The translations under genes were made by a program, and so were the position numbers. From contig CAKSLR010000014.1 of the NCBI GenBank assembly GCA_934467435.1, positions 1 to 20,353 on the forward strand: a stretch of 20,353 nucleotides of DNA. The letters run 5' to 3'. Of the stretch, positions 1 through 8,289 are shown piece by piece. The stretch comes from an uncultured Eubacteriales bacterium (GTDB lineage Bacteria > Bacillota > Clostridia > Oscillospirales > CAG-272). Within the stretch, counting starts at the first letter, position 1. Each line of letters begins with the position of its first letter. The notes beneath the pieces were generated by a model. The model saw only the letters and a list, made by a program, of their open reading frames with translations. It was not told the DNA's origin and ran no database searches.

Positions 1-1180
1 GTTTGTCTCCATGGCAATCGGTACCAGTGTGACCGTTGCTGCCGCCATCGGTGCACGGGATGAAGAGCGGGTGGAACGGCTGGTTCATACCAGCATCGCA
101 TTTTCGCTCGTCGGCGGGCTGATTACCATGCTCGTGGGTGTGATTTTTGCGCGCGATTTTCTTTTGCTCCTGGATACACCGGACGACATCATCGATATGT
201 CCACGTTGTACATGCAGATTTATTTTTCCGGCTCGATTTTTTCGATGTTTTATAACTTCGGCGCCTCTGTTCTGCGTGCGACAGGGGATTCCCGCCGTCC
301 GCTCTACTACCTGTTCATCTCGGGGTTAGTCAATGTGGTGCTGAACCTGTTTTTTGTTCTGGTTCTGGGTATGGATGTAGATGGGGTCGCCTATGCGACG
401 ATCATTTCGCAGATGATTTCGGCAGTCATGGTATTTGTCGCGCTTGTGCGGGAGACAGGTGCCTGCCGCCTTGTTTTGCGCCGCATCCGGTTCTGTCGGC
501 GGGAATTTTCGGATATCGTGCGCATCGGGTTGCCCGCCAGCATTCAGAGCCTGGTGTTCTCCATCTCCAACTCCATTATTCAGGCGGCAATCAACTCGTT
601 TGATAAAGTTGCCATTGCCGGGCATACCGCATCTTCCAACATTGATAATATAGTCTATACCGCCATGTACACCACATCCACCGCTGCGGTAACCGCCGTG
701 GGGCAGAACGTGGGGGCGGGGAAGTACCGCCGGATTCTGCACATCCTCTTCGACTGCCTGCTCATCACCACCGTGATATGGGCAATTTTCGGTGGCGGCG
801 TTCTGCTCTTTCAGCGGGAGTTGCTCGGCATCTATCTTCCGAATTCGCCGCAGGCGGTGGAATATGGCATCCTGCGTTTCTCGGTCATTACCACCACGTA
901 TTTCCTTTGCGGGTGGATGGATACCATCACCGGCGTGACCCGCGGCATGGGTTCTTCACTTGTGCCGATGATCGTGTCCGTCATCGGGGTCTGCGGCGTG
1001 CGTTTGGCGTGGATTTATACTGTCTTTACTGCGAACCACGATCTGACTACGCTTTACTGGTCCTACCCCGTTTCCTGGTCATTTACCGCGCTGCTGCAAC
1101 TGGTGCTTTGCCTGATTGTGCGCCACCGCCTTGCCGCGCAGCAAAAAGAAATTGTCATGGAAGAAACCATCCCCTGCTGA
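1..1180 (+). CDS. MATE-family multidrug/Na+ antiporter, 5' end outside the window
   Basis: This is an integral membrane efflux protein of the MATE (multidrug and toxin extrusion) family, which exports cationic compounds using a Na+ or H+ gradient. About 392 codons are visible. The reading frame is open to the left edge, and the residues before the first ATG (F-V-S just upstream of M-A-I-G-T-S) fit the family's first membrane segment, so the ATG at position 11 is probably internal and some 50-70 N-terminal residues are missing. The remaining sequence shows alternating hydrophobic spans, the family pattern GAR-D-EER after the second helix, R-A-T-G-D-S-R-R-P in the loop before a long helix, and a second half beginning around IGLPASIQSLVFSISN that repeats the first, as expected for two six-helix bundles. 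The substrate cannot be told from sequence. The HD-domain gene follows after 12 bases, so the two are probably co-transcribed. Confidence 0.93.
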   Translation, partial: FVSMAIGTSVTVAAAIGARDEERVERLVHTSIAFSLVGGLITMLVGVIFARDFLLLLDTPDDIIDMSTLYMQIYFSGSIFSMFYNFGASVLRATGDSRRPLYYLFISGLVNVVLNLFFVLVLGMDVDGVAYATIISQMISAVMVFVALVRETGACRLVLRRIRFCRREFSDIVRIGLPASIQSLVFSISNSIIQAAINSFDKVAIAGHTASSNIDNIVYTAMYTTSTAAVTAVGQNVGAGKYRRILHILFDCLLITTVIWAIFGGGVLLFQRELLGIYLPNSPQAVEYGILRFSVITTTYFLCGWMDTITGVTRGMGSSLVPMIVSVIGVCGVRLAWIYTVFTANHDLTTLYWSYPVSWSFTALLQLVLCLIVRHRLAAQQKEIVMEETIPC

Positions 1181-1181
1181 A

Positions 1182-1187
1182 AAGGAG
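1182..1187 (+). promoter_or_regulatory. Ribosome binding site of the HD-domain gene
   Basis: AAGGAG lies 5 bases before the ATG at 1193 and directly after the MATE stop codon. It fixes the start of the downstream gene and supports a two-gene operon. Confidence 0.8.
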
Positions 1188-1192
1188 CATCT

Positions 1193-1801
1193 ATGACCCC
1201 AAAAGAAGAATTTGTCGAACTCTACCGCTCTCTCATTCATCGGGAGGGGGCGGAGAAACTGCTCGATTATCTCCTCTCACCCGCCTCGGACTTTTTTACC
1301 GCCCCTGCCAGCACCCGGTACCACGGCAGCCGTGCGGGTGGGCTTTGTGAGCATAGCCTCAACGTGTATCATTGCCTTGCGCGCTATCTTGCCCGCCCTG
1401 AGGCAAAGGAGGAATACGGGCTTTCCTATGATCCCGAAACCATTGCCGTTTCCGCGCTGCTGCACGACATCTGCAAGGTCAACTGTTACAAGGTCAGCCA
1501 GCGCAACGTAAAAAACAAAGAAGGGCGCTGGGAGAGCGTGCCCTATTATGAGTTTGATGACCAACTCCCCTACGGGCACGGCGAAAAGTCGGTTTATATC
1601 GTCAGCGGGTATATGCGTCTGACGCGGGAAGAGGCTTTTGCCATCCGGTATCATATGGGCTTTTCGACCGAAATGGATGCCCGCAATGTCAGCGCGGCGT
1701 TTACCGCCTATCCGTTGGCGGTGGCGCTTTATGTGGCGGATATGGAAGCAACCTTTTTCGTGGACGACCGCAAAAAAACGGGTTCTTCCGAAACCATCTG
1801 A
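1193..1801 (+). CDS. HD-domain metal-dependent phosphohydrolase-like protein
   Basis: A 202-residue soluble protein of the HD superfamily, whose members are metal-dependent phosphohydrolases that often act on nucleotides. Visible motif residues are H54 (in LCEHSLNVY), the H91-D92 doublet (in ALLHDICKV), H129 and H154 as additional metal-site candidates, and D183 (in YVADMEA), spaced as in an HD fold. There is no signal peptide, no membrane span and no attached signalling domain, so it is a single-domain cytoplasmic enzyme. Similar stand-alone HD proteins are common in Clostridia and also occur in phages; their substrate is generally unknown and I cannot assign one here. It begins 12 bases after the MATE gene with a good ribosome binding site. 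Confidence is high for the family and low for any specific function. Confidence 0.88.
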   Translation: MTPKEEFVELYRSLIHREGAEKLLDYLLSPASDFFTAPASTRYHGSRAGGLCEHSLNVYHCLARYLARPEAKEEYGLSYDPETIAVSALLHDICKVNCYKVSQRNVKNKEGRWESVPYYEFDDQLPYGHGEKSVYIVSGYMRLTREEAFAIRYHMGFSTEMDARNVSAAFTAYPLAVALYVADMEATFFVDDRKKTGSSETI

Positions 1802-1873
1802 ACCGCGCCACCTCCCCCGCGGTGCGGGTACATCAGCGGTGCGGTCGCAGGTTTGCCGGCACACCGCAGGGAA

Positions 1874-1892
1874 AGGAAAACCGGATTTTCCT
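1874..1892 (+). terminator. Weak hairpin after the HD gene, possible terminator
   Basis: A 7-bp stem (AGGAAAA / TTTTCCT) with a 5-base loop, followed by a short pyrimidine stretch. It is AT-rich and weak. It could end the MATE-HD transcript but is not convincing. Confidence 0.25.
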
Positions 1893-1938
1893 CTTGTCGG
1901 TGGACGGACCGGCGATGCAACAGAAAGAAGGCGGAAAG

Positions 1939-2451
1939 ATGCAGACAGAACGATTGACCCCCGCCCTGTTGCGGCGGACGATCGGGTGAGCATCCGTCCG
2001 ATCCGGATCGACTTTGCACGCTCCCCCTATGGGATAGGACACGCAGAAGAGCGTGGAGCCGGAGGAAGTGCAAAAACAGGTTGCACGTTAAGCAGATGAA
2101 ACACGCGCCGGGGCGGCGCACCTCGTTTTCGTCTGTTGCCGGGCGGGTACCGTGATCGGATTTGTTTCACTCCGTACCGAGGATGAGGGGTTTGAGATCG
2201 GGTACGGTTTTCTTGCAGCATTCCACGGGAAAGGCTATGCGCAGGAGAGCCCGCTTGCCGTCCTCCGTTACGCGAAAGAGCCGGGGGAAAGCGGGTGAGT
2301 GCCGGAAACGGCGCTGAAAAACCTACCCTCTGTACGGTTGCTCCGGCGGGTCGGGTTTGTGTTGACGGAAATGAAGCCACTTTCCTTCTTCCGGGATGCC
2401 GCGGAAAACGATATGGTGTTTGAGAGCGGTCATTTTGTGAAAATGCTGTAA
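1939..2451 (+). pseudogene. Decayed GNAT-family N-acetyltransferase
   Basis: One reading frame of 171 codons carries a recognisable GNAT acetyltransferase broken by four in-frame stops: TGA at 1987, TAG at 2035, TAA at 2089 and TGA at 2296. It starts with ATG at 1939 after a purine-rich GGCGGAAAG and reads M-Q-T-E-R-L, a typical RimJ/RimL-like N-terminus. The core from about 2152 gives IGFVSLR, then EIGYGFLAAFHGKGYAQE, which is the acetyl-CoA-binding motif A (G-K-G-Y-A). After the last stop come NLPSVRLLRRVGF, the motif B region, and a normal C-terminal tail ending at the TAA of 2449-2451. Total length matches the usual 170-180 residues. The segment between about 1955 and 2060 does not look like GNAT, so compensating indels there are likely. 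All three stop types occur, which argues against recoding. It is convergent with ylmH across the terminator at 2479-2523. Confidence 0.8.
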
Positions 2452-2478
2452 CGGGTCGCGCCCGTTGTACCGTGAGAA

Positions 2479-2523
2479 AAGAACCGTGTTCCTGCCGAAC
2501 GCTGCGGCAGGAACACGGTTCTT
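2479..2523. terminator. Bidirectional intrinsic terminator, 19-bp perfect stem
   Basis: The arms at 2479-2497 and 2505-2523 are perfectly complementary over 19 bp with a 7-base loop. The plus-strand 3' side runs into CTTCTTTAT and the minus-strand side into CTTTTCTC, so it can stop transcripts from both sides. It separates the GNAT remnant on the plus strand from ylmH on the minus strand. Confidence 0.9.
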
Positions 2524-2551
2524 CTTTATGGCTCCGCCTCCGGCGGAATCG

Positions 2552-3307
2552 TTATACGAATTTTTCGAGAATCAGGTTCTTTTTCCCCTTGCGGCTGACG
2601 CCATCCTCCTCTACATAGCGCAGCCGCCCGTAGCCGCGCACGCTGAGCAGGTCGCCGCCCCGGGGAGAGACGGTGCCATCGGTCACGCAGCGCCCGTTGC
2701 AAAAGACCCGCCCGCCGGCAAACAACGTGCTGCTTTCCGAGCGTGACAGGCGGTAGGCGTGGGCAACAATGGCATCCAGCCGCGGGGAGGTAACCTGAAT
2801 CCGTTCCCGCTCCACCGCGACCAGAACGCTCGGCGGGGGCGGTGTTTCGGTCAGGCGTACATCGGTATGCCTGACCCGGCGAAGATTCTCGCAAAGAAAC
2901 GGGGCAAGCGTTTTGGTGGCAAAGAGGTACATGCACTCCTCCCCCCGCGCCAGGTCGCCAAGGCACTCCCGCTTGACCCCCAGGTTCATCAGCGCTCCCA
3001 GACAGTCGCGGTGGGTCAGCGGCTCCGCAAATTTCGGGGCGGTGGGGGCAATGCGCAGGCAGACAATCGGAAATTCCTCGGGCGCGTAGCCAAGGTTCTC
3101 TTCATCTCCGAACCGCGCCATCACACGTTCGCATCCCTCCGTGCCGCCAAACAGGGTGTAGGGCACGTAAGAAAAATCCCGTGCCGCCCGCAAAAACAGG
3201 TCGCACTCCGCCAGCCCCAAAAAATCGGTAAAGGTATATCTGCCTTTTGCATAACACGCCTCTGCCAGTTCGGTAAAGCGGTGCATTTGTCTTTCGTCAT
3301 CGGTCAT
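2552..3307 (-). CDS. ylmH: YlmH-family S4-domain RNA-binding protein
   Basis: A 251-residue cytoplasmic RNA-binding protein of the YlmH family. The N-terminal two thirds carry the family pattern: an early FTDFLGLAECDLF segment, a central GYAPEEFPIVCLRI block, then LTHRDCLGALMNLGVKRECLGD. The C-terminal S4 domain spans about residues 175-250 and includes RLDAIVAHAYRLSRSESSTLF and GRVFCNG. YlmH is known in Firmicutes next to cell-division genes and has been linked to ribosome-associated quality control through binding of stalled large subunits; that role is family knowledge, not shown here. The ATG at 3307 is chosen because GAGGAG lies 8 bases upstream. It follows the giant phosphoesterase by 32 bases with no visible promoter of its own, so it probably shares that transcript. 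Here it is not beside division genes. Confidence 0.92.
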   Translation of the reverse strand: MTDDERQMHRFTELAEACYAKGRYTFTDFLGLAECDLFLRAARDFSYVPYTLFGGTEGCERVMARFGDEENLGYAPEEFPIVCLRIAPTAPKFAEPLTHRDCLGALMNLGVKRECLGDLARGEECMYLFATKTLAPFLCENLRRVRHTDVRLTETPPPPSVLVAVERERIQVTSPRLDAIVAHAYRLSRSESSTLFAGGRVFCNGRCVTDGTVSPRGGDLLSVRGYGRLRYVEEDGVSRKGKKNLILEKFV

Positions 3308-3328
3308 GTTTTTTTCTCCTCATCCCGG

Positions 3329-3357
3329 AGAGCGGCGGCTTAGTCTGCCGCCGCTCT
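3329..3357. terminator. GC-rich 11-bp hairpin across the phosphoesterase stop codon
   Basis: Arms 3329-3339 and 3347-3357 pair perfectly over 11 GC-rich bp with a 7-base loop that contains the stop codon of the minus-strand gene ending at 3340. A T-run follows only on the plus strand, where no gene leads into it. On the minus strand the hairpin is followed by the ylmH leader with no U-tract, so it is more likely an intercistronic structure (RNA stability, partial attenuation) than a true terminator for that transcript. Confidence 0.55.
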
Positions 3358-6300
3358 TTTGTTTTCACCGCGTGGGGTGGTGGCGGCAAAATAGCGTTCC
3401 ATCGCCTCGCCGAGAAGAGAAATGGCAAGGGTCAGTTCCTCCATCCGATCCGCACGGCTCATGCGGAGCGTGTAAGACGCCACACTGTAGATCAGAGTAC
3501 CGCTTATGGGCAGGGTATAGTTTCCCTCGGCATCCTTGCCAAGCAGGCGATAGGTGCGCGCCGTCCCGTATTCCGTGGGGGTGAGGGGAACGAGAACAAC
3601 CAGGTTTTCCCCGTCTGCGGAGACGGTCGGCACATACAGTGTCCCGGTGCCGTCCGAGAGCCGGAAATCAGTGAAAAGGTCATCGGGGTTCTCTGCCGTC
3701 AGCGTCAGTTTTAAGAAGATACCGTCCCGCAGGAGCAGGGAAGCAGTCCGGAATGTGAAACGTTTCCCCTCTTTTTCTTCATGAGAGTAACAATCCTGCG
3801 CCCCAATCTTCTCAAAATGCAGCATATCTTCATCGCTCAGCGCATCATCGGCGCGGTGGTCGGCATCGGTGCCGAAATAGGTCTGCGCTGCCCCGCCGTA
3901 GAACAGGGTCGAAAGCGCGGCATCGTAAATGGCAATGCCGGTTGCATCGGAGGCGGAGCGGTAGGCTTCCACATATGCCATCATCAGTGCGGCAAAGGTG
4001 GTGCTCCGTCGCTCTTCCGCTTTTGCGTGTGGAATGGTGACCGTCACTCCGTCTTTTCTCGTGTAGCGGGTGTCCGCTGCACGGACGGTATAGGAAATCT
4101 CCGCGGTCATCCGATCGGCATAGATTCCGCCGATGCGGTAGAAGGTGCCGTTTTCACCCTCGCCGCGCGTCGCCGTGACGGCGGTATCGCCGATGCGGAA
4201 GTCCGAAAACTCCTCTCCCTCTGCCGTCGGGTAGAACTTCACTGCAAAATCTTCTCCGAGCGCGGCGCTTGCCAGATTCGGTGCGCTGCGATAGGTCGCC
4301 GAGGGGAAGAAGAAGAAACCAACGCCGTCCGCCGGGGTCACATCGGCGGTATCTACCGTGCAAAGCACTTCCAGGCGGTCGCCCTTCGCAAGGTAAATGT
4401 CTCCGATCTGCAAACGGTTGAGAGAATACACCACGTCCCGGCTCTTTTGCGTGTAGTCCAGGGGTACCACTTCCGAAAGGCGTACCCCGTTGAGATACAC
4501 CGCGTAATGTACGCGAAGGTCGGTCTGCATGCCGGCGGTAAAGTTACGGCCAAATCCCTCGCAGTCCAGGGTCACTTTTCCGCTGCGCGGTGCGGTGTAG
4601 CGCCAGCCCGCCGGGGCGCCGCTGCGCAGGGCAAAGGCGCCTCGGGCACCATAGGTGTCGGTTTTTGTGCCGTCCGACAGCAGATACCGTGCGGTATCCG
4701 CAACCGTGCCACCCGCAGTGTAACAGCCGTTTGCCGCTTTGCCCGGTGTCGCTCCGGCGCCACCGGCAATTGCCGCCTCATTTTCATAGCCGACAGCGGA
4801 CCAGGGGAAGGCGCCGGTCGGATCCTCGACCGCCTTGCGCGCAAAGTCTGCTTCATAGGTCGGGGTACGGTACCCGATGCTGGCGAAGAAGATCTGCCCC
4901 GAGCCATCGTAGCGGCTCACACCGCTGCTTTCGATGCAGGCAAGCACTTCAATTTTGTCTCCCTTTTCGGCAGAGATGCCGTAGGGGAGTGCGCGGTTCA
5001 GTTCTGCCGCCAGGTTCTTTGCCCGGTTGACGTGTGCTTCATAGGTAATCGAATACCAGTCGTCCCCGGTCGGAAACACCTTTTCCCCGTTCCGAAAAAC
5101 GGCGTAACCGACGGTCATGGAAACGGGTTGGTCATAGGTCTTTTCCACCTGCGAAACTTCCGAAAAACGCAGAATCAGCCCGCCGTCTTTTTTCACGGTG
5201 TAGCGGTAGCCCGCCGGGCGCCCACTCTCCAGCGCCAGCGCCCCGGCGGCGCCCCAGTAGGAGGCCTGTGCCCCTACGCTGCACCAGACGTCTTTGGTCG
5301 GTTTCTGCTTTTCAATGTCGGCTTTGCTCGGGTAGGCGACCACATCCCATTCGGTGCCGAAGTCCTTGGCGTCGATCGAATTACCGGAAGATTCCCGGTA
5401 AAGGTCGGGAATCACATCGGCAGCTGCGCTGCCGCCGTCGGCAAGAAAGGTGTAACCGACCGATACCGAAAAGTCATACGGTCCCCAGCCGATGTTGCTG
5501 TCCCCGCGGTTAAAGACCACGGCAATCGTATCGCCGCGCTGCAGGAAAACATCTTTCAGCACCATGCCGTAGGGGGTGCGCGCACCGCCCGCCGTGATCC
5601 AGGCGCCGGTATAGCCCGTGGGGCTGAAGGAACCGACCGCGGCAAGATTCTCGCGGAAGTTCTTTACCACCGTGAATTTCTGCCCCGCGTCCTCAAATTT
5701 CAGATCCAGCAGGGTAATGTCGGCGTAGCCGGTCTCCTCTGCCGTATAAACCACGGCAACGCTGGCATCTTTTGTCGGCAGAATGAAGGGAACGATGTTC
5801 GCCACCGCGGCGTCGCTCCGCTTGTTCCAATAGATTCCTCCGTAGGACCAGATGCTGGCATCTTTCGGCGTTCCTACGGTAAAATACTGGTAGGTCTCGT
5901 TTGCCGAACGGAAGGGGAGGTATTCTCCCTCGGCATTCAGTCGTCCGCATGTCCATGCCGCATTCGGGTACACGGCATTTCCTTTCCCGTCCGAGGTGGG
6001 GAAGCCTGCCTCACCGGGCTTTGCGACAAAGGTATTTTCCCGGAGGAACCCGGCATCAAGAAGTTCAGAGTGGTACGTCGCTTCCATGTGCAGTCCCGTG
6101 CCGCCCCAACTCTTTTGCGTGCCAAGGTCGGTAACCACGGCAATCACGTCGCCCCGGTTGATGCGCACTTCGGAGAGTGTGATTTTCGCCATTGCCTCGC
6201 CCGCGGCAAGGGTCGCCCAGTTGGCGTCCTCCTCCGTATGGTACTCTCCGGTAAACGAGGAGATTGCGTTTGCAGGGTAGAGAATCTCTCCGGTGGTCAG

Positions 6301-8097
6301 GTTGACTACGGCGTAGTGGAGGGTGCCTTCTGTTCCCGCCTCGGTATAGCCGCGCATACCCCATGCGGAGAAGGAGAGAATGCCGCTGACGGGGGCGCGA
6401 TACCCTTCGTACACGCTGCCGTAGCCGTCTTTCGGGCAAACGGTGCTGTTTCCGACTTCAAAGTGATTGCCGCCGTAGGTCCAGGCACTCTGATCTTTGC
6501 CGATCAGACCCAGTCCGTTTTCGTTGACGAAAGAGAGCGGCAGAATGCCGTCATGGTAAATACCGATTTCCCAGTTTTCAAGATAGGTGATGCTGCCGGT
6601 TTTCTTGTCGTAGAGCGGGAAGTTCGTGCCGCCCGGCTGATGGGCGTAGGAGGTTTTGAGCGAATAAGGAAGGAAGTTCTCTTCCTTTGCGGGGGTTTCA
6701 AAAGAAAGGGTTATCGGTTTGCCCGCCGTGCCGAAATAGCTTTTCGGCGTTACGGTCAGGGCATAGGTCTTGCCCGGTTTCAAGAGGATGCCAGACGCAT
6801 AGACCATATCAGAGCGGCTGGATTCGTAGATGTGAGATGCCACTTCGGCGACATACGGGGCGCCGCCGTCATCCGATTGAAACGAAAGCGTAAAGGATGC
6901 GGCGGGAATCTCCCCCGCCGTTGCCTGCGGGAAGCGCAGCGCTGCTGTGATCATGTTGCCGGCTTCCGTCAGCGAGAGCAGTTCAATGCGAATCTGATCC
7001 GGGAAGGCGGGGGTTTGTGCCGTGCGGATGGCATCGGTATAAGTGGGTGTCGGCGTGCCGTCCGACCCGTAGCGGAATTCATAGAAAAGCGTGCCGCCGC
7101 GGTAATCCTTCATCGGTACGGCGTTCCCGCCGGAAAGAATATAGGGGATGTAGCGCACGGTGTTGTTTTTGTCCACTTCCACCATGAAAAACTCGCCCGC
7201 CTGCAGGGTGTTGGTGGAGACGGTGCTCCACCCCTTCGGCGACTGCCATACCGCCATCGGCACATTGGCAGAGCAGTGGGTGTGCCCGGTTGCCAGAATG
7301 ACTTCGGGGTAACCGTCAAGCAGCGCGGAAAGGTCGCCCGAGTTCGGAACGGCGCAGCCCTCATCGGTGCTGGAAGTGGTGGTGCCGTAGATCGGGTAGT
7401 GACAGTTCACGAAAATCGGCTTGCCGGGGGCATCTTTCCGTGCGGTGCGGAGCGCCGCGGAAAGGAACGAAAGCGTCTCTCTTGACAGGTTGCCGTCATA
7501 ATCATCGATGGAGATTCCGATCATGTGGAATCCACCGACGACCTTGTGGTAGTGTACGCCTTCGTTATTCTGCACCGCACCGGTTTTGACCAGATGATCG
7601 ACAAAGACCGAGCGGTAGCTCGCAAGAATTTCGGCACGGTTCCCGTGCGGATATTCGTTCCAGATATAGGCATACTTCTTTGCTACGGAGTCCGACTTCG
7701 CGAAATAGCCGTTGTTGTAGTCATGGTTACCGAGCACGGCGAGAATGGGAAACTCTTCTCCCATCAGGTCGTGAATTTCCCCGAAGCGCGCAGCCAGTGC
7801 CTCATATTCGTTCGGGTAGGCGGCAGAGAGCTGGTCGCCGCCCGCCGTTACGGCGGAAATCGGCACGCCGTCGCGATCGGCAATCGCTTTTGCCGCCTGC
7901 ACGATGCCGGGGATCTGTGTGCCGGTGGAGGTCGGTGTTCCGGTCGGCGCGCTTGCCGTAATATGTTCATCGGCAATGTGCAGATACCGGAAGGTCGGTT
8001 GCCAGGAATCCGCCGCCGAAACCCCCATGGCACACAGAGGGGCGAAGGCAAACAGAAAAGAAAAAATCAACAAAAGGGAAGTGACTCGCTTTTTCAT
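3340..8097 (-). CDS. Giant secreted calcineurin-like metallophosphoesterase with repeated beta modules
   Basis: A 1585-residue predicted secreted enzyme. Residues 1-28 form a signal peptide (Lys/Arg start, hydrophobic core, V-S-A cleavage context). Residues 35 to about 320 are a calcineurin-like metallophosphoesterase domain with a complete metal-binding set: D43-E-H45, G87-D88, G123-N-H-D126, H233 (in NCHYP) and G271-H-T-H274. About 340-470 looks like a beta-sandwich linker. From about 475 to 1300 I see four related modules of about 200 residues, each with a W-x-Y-G-G or G-A-x-x-A-L opening, a hydrophobic 'AGYRYT'-like strand, a 'YAVxxNG' strand, and a closing R/K-G-D-x-I/L-x-V-L strand followed by an aromatic-rich end. 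Residues 1300-1585 form another extracellular region of unknown type. No LPXTG, S-layer or C-terminal membrane anchor is visible, so release or non-covalent wall association is possible. Substrate is unknown; phosphodiesters, nucleotides or phosphorylated glycans are options. It has its own consensus promoter, and ylmH follows. Confidence 0.88.
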   Translation of the reverse strand: MKKRVTSLLLIFSFLFAFAPLCAMGVSAADSWQPTFRYLHIADEHITASAPTGTPTSTGTQIPGIVQAAKAIADRDGVPISAVTAGGDQLSAAYPNEYEALAARFGEIHDLMGEEFPILAVLGNHDYNNGYFAKSDSVAKKYAYIWNEYPHGNRAEILASYRSVFVDHLVKTGAVQNNEGVHYHKVVGGFHMIGISIDDYDGNLSRETLSFLSAALRTARKDAPGKPIFVNCHYPIYGTTTSSTDEGCAVPNSGDLSALLDGYPEVILATGHTHCSANVPMAVWQSPKGWSTVSTNTLQAGEFFMVEVDKNNTVRYIPYILSGGNAVPMKDYRGGTLFYEFRYGSDGTPTPTYTDAIRTAQTPAFPDQIRIELLSLTEAGNMITAALRFPQATAGEIPAASFTLSFQSDDGGAPYVAEVASHIYESSRSDMVYASGILLKPGKTYALTVTPKSYFGTAGKPITLSFETPAKEENFLPYSLKTSYAHQPGGTNFPLYDKKTGSITYLENWEIGIYHDGILPLSFVNENGLGLIGKDQSAWTYGGNHFEVGNSTVCPKDGYGSVYEGYRAPVSGILSFSAWGMRGYTEAGTEGTLHYAVVNLTTGEILYPANAISSFTGEYHTEEDANWATLAAGEAMAKITLSEVRINRGDVIAVVTDLGTQKSWGGTGLHMEATYHSELLDAGFLRENTFVAKPGEAGFPTSDGKGNAVYPNAAWTCGRLNAEGEYLPFRSANETYQYFTVGTPKDASIWSYGGIYWNKRSDAAVANIVPFILPTKDASVAVVYTAEETGYADITLLDLKFEDAGQKFTVVKNFRENLAAVGSFSPTGYTGAWITAGGARTPYGMVLKDVFLQRGDTIAVVFNRGDSNIGWGPYDFSVSVGYTFLADGGSAAADVIPDLYRESSGNSIDAKDFGTEWDVVAYPSKADIEKQKPTKDVWCSVGAQASYWGAAGALALESGRPAGYRYTVKKDGGLILRFSEVSQVEKTYDQPVSMTVGYAVFRNGEKVFPTGDDWYSITYEAHVNRAKNLAAELNRALPYGISAEKGDKIEVLACIESSGVSRYDGSGQIFFASIGYRTPTYEADFARKAVEDPTGAFPWSAVGYENEAAIAGGAGATPGKAANGCYTAGGTVADTARYLLSDGTKTDTYGARGAFALRSGAPAGWRYTAPRSGKVTLDCEGFGRNFTAGMQTDLRVHYAVYLNGVRLSEVVPLDYTQKSRDVVYSLNRLQIGDIYLAKGDRLEVLCTVDTADVTPADGVGFFFFPSATYRSAPNLASAALGEDFAVKFYPTAEGEEFSDFRIGDTAVTATRGEGENGTFYRIGGIYADRMTAEISYTVRAADTRYTRKDGVTVTIPHAKAEERRSTTFAALMMAYVEAYRSASDATGIAIYDAALSTLFYGGAAQTYFGTDADHRADDALSDEDMLHFEKIGAQDCYSHEEKEGKRFTFRTASLLLRDGIFLKLTLTAENPDDLFTDFRLSDGTGTLYVPTVSADGENLVVLVPLTPTEYGTARTYRLLGKDAEGNYTLPISGTLIYSVASYTLRMSRADRMEELTLAISLLGEAMERYFAATTPRGENKRAAAD

Positions 8098-8129
8098 ACG
8101 GTTTCATTCCTTTCAGGTGAATTTTTTTG

Positions 8130-8158
8130 ATTATAGCAGATTGTCAAACTTTTGTCAA
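8130..8158 (-). promoter_or_regulatory. Consensus sigma-A promoter of the phosphoesterase gene
   Basis: On the minus strand this reads TTGACA, a 17-base spacer, then TATAAT, with TGC directly before the -10 box, giving an extended -10. Both hexamers match the consensus exactly. It lies about 33 bases upstream of the ATG at 8097, and AAAGGA precedes that start. Confidence 0.9.
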
Positions 8159-8231
8159 CTTTTTTTGTATAATTTGTGATATTTACCCGAATCGAGCCGC
8201 CTCCGTTCACGAAAAATCCACAGTCTCGCTC

Positions 8232-8260
8232 TTGTAATTTTGCTCACACTGTGCTATACT
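8232..8260 (+). promoter_or_regulatory. Sigma-A promoter of the greA operon
   Basis: TTGTAA (8232-8237), a 17-base spacer, then TATACT (8255-8260) with an extended-10 TGC before it. The greA ATG follows at 8290 with the purine-rich ribosome binding site AAGGGGAG. It is divergent from the phosphoesterase promoter about 75 bases away. Confidence 0.82.
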
Positions 8261-8289
8261 GAAACAACCGAAAAGAGAAGGGGAGCATC

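Noticed and set aside
1819..1844. Direct repeat GCGGTGCGG, two copies 17 bases apart, after the HD gene
   Set aside because: Only two short GC-rich copies in a GC-rich intergenic stretch; too little to call a binding site or attachment site.
1939..2451. Possible stop-codon recoding (TGA as Trp or selenocysteine) in the GNAT frame
   Set aside because: TAG and TAA also interrupt the frame, no SECIS-like hairpin stands out after the TGAs, and neighbouring genes encode Trp with TGG.
3781..7485. A 1234-codon open frame on the plus strand, antisense to the phosphoesterase gene
   Set aside because: Its translation is rich in Arg, Gly, Cys and His with no domain pattern, and it lies wholly opposite a gene with a signal peptide and intact catalytic motifs. 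Codon bias in GC-rich genes commonly keeps an antisense frame open. No promoter or ribosome binding site was seen.
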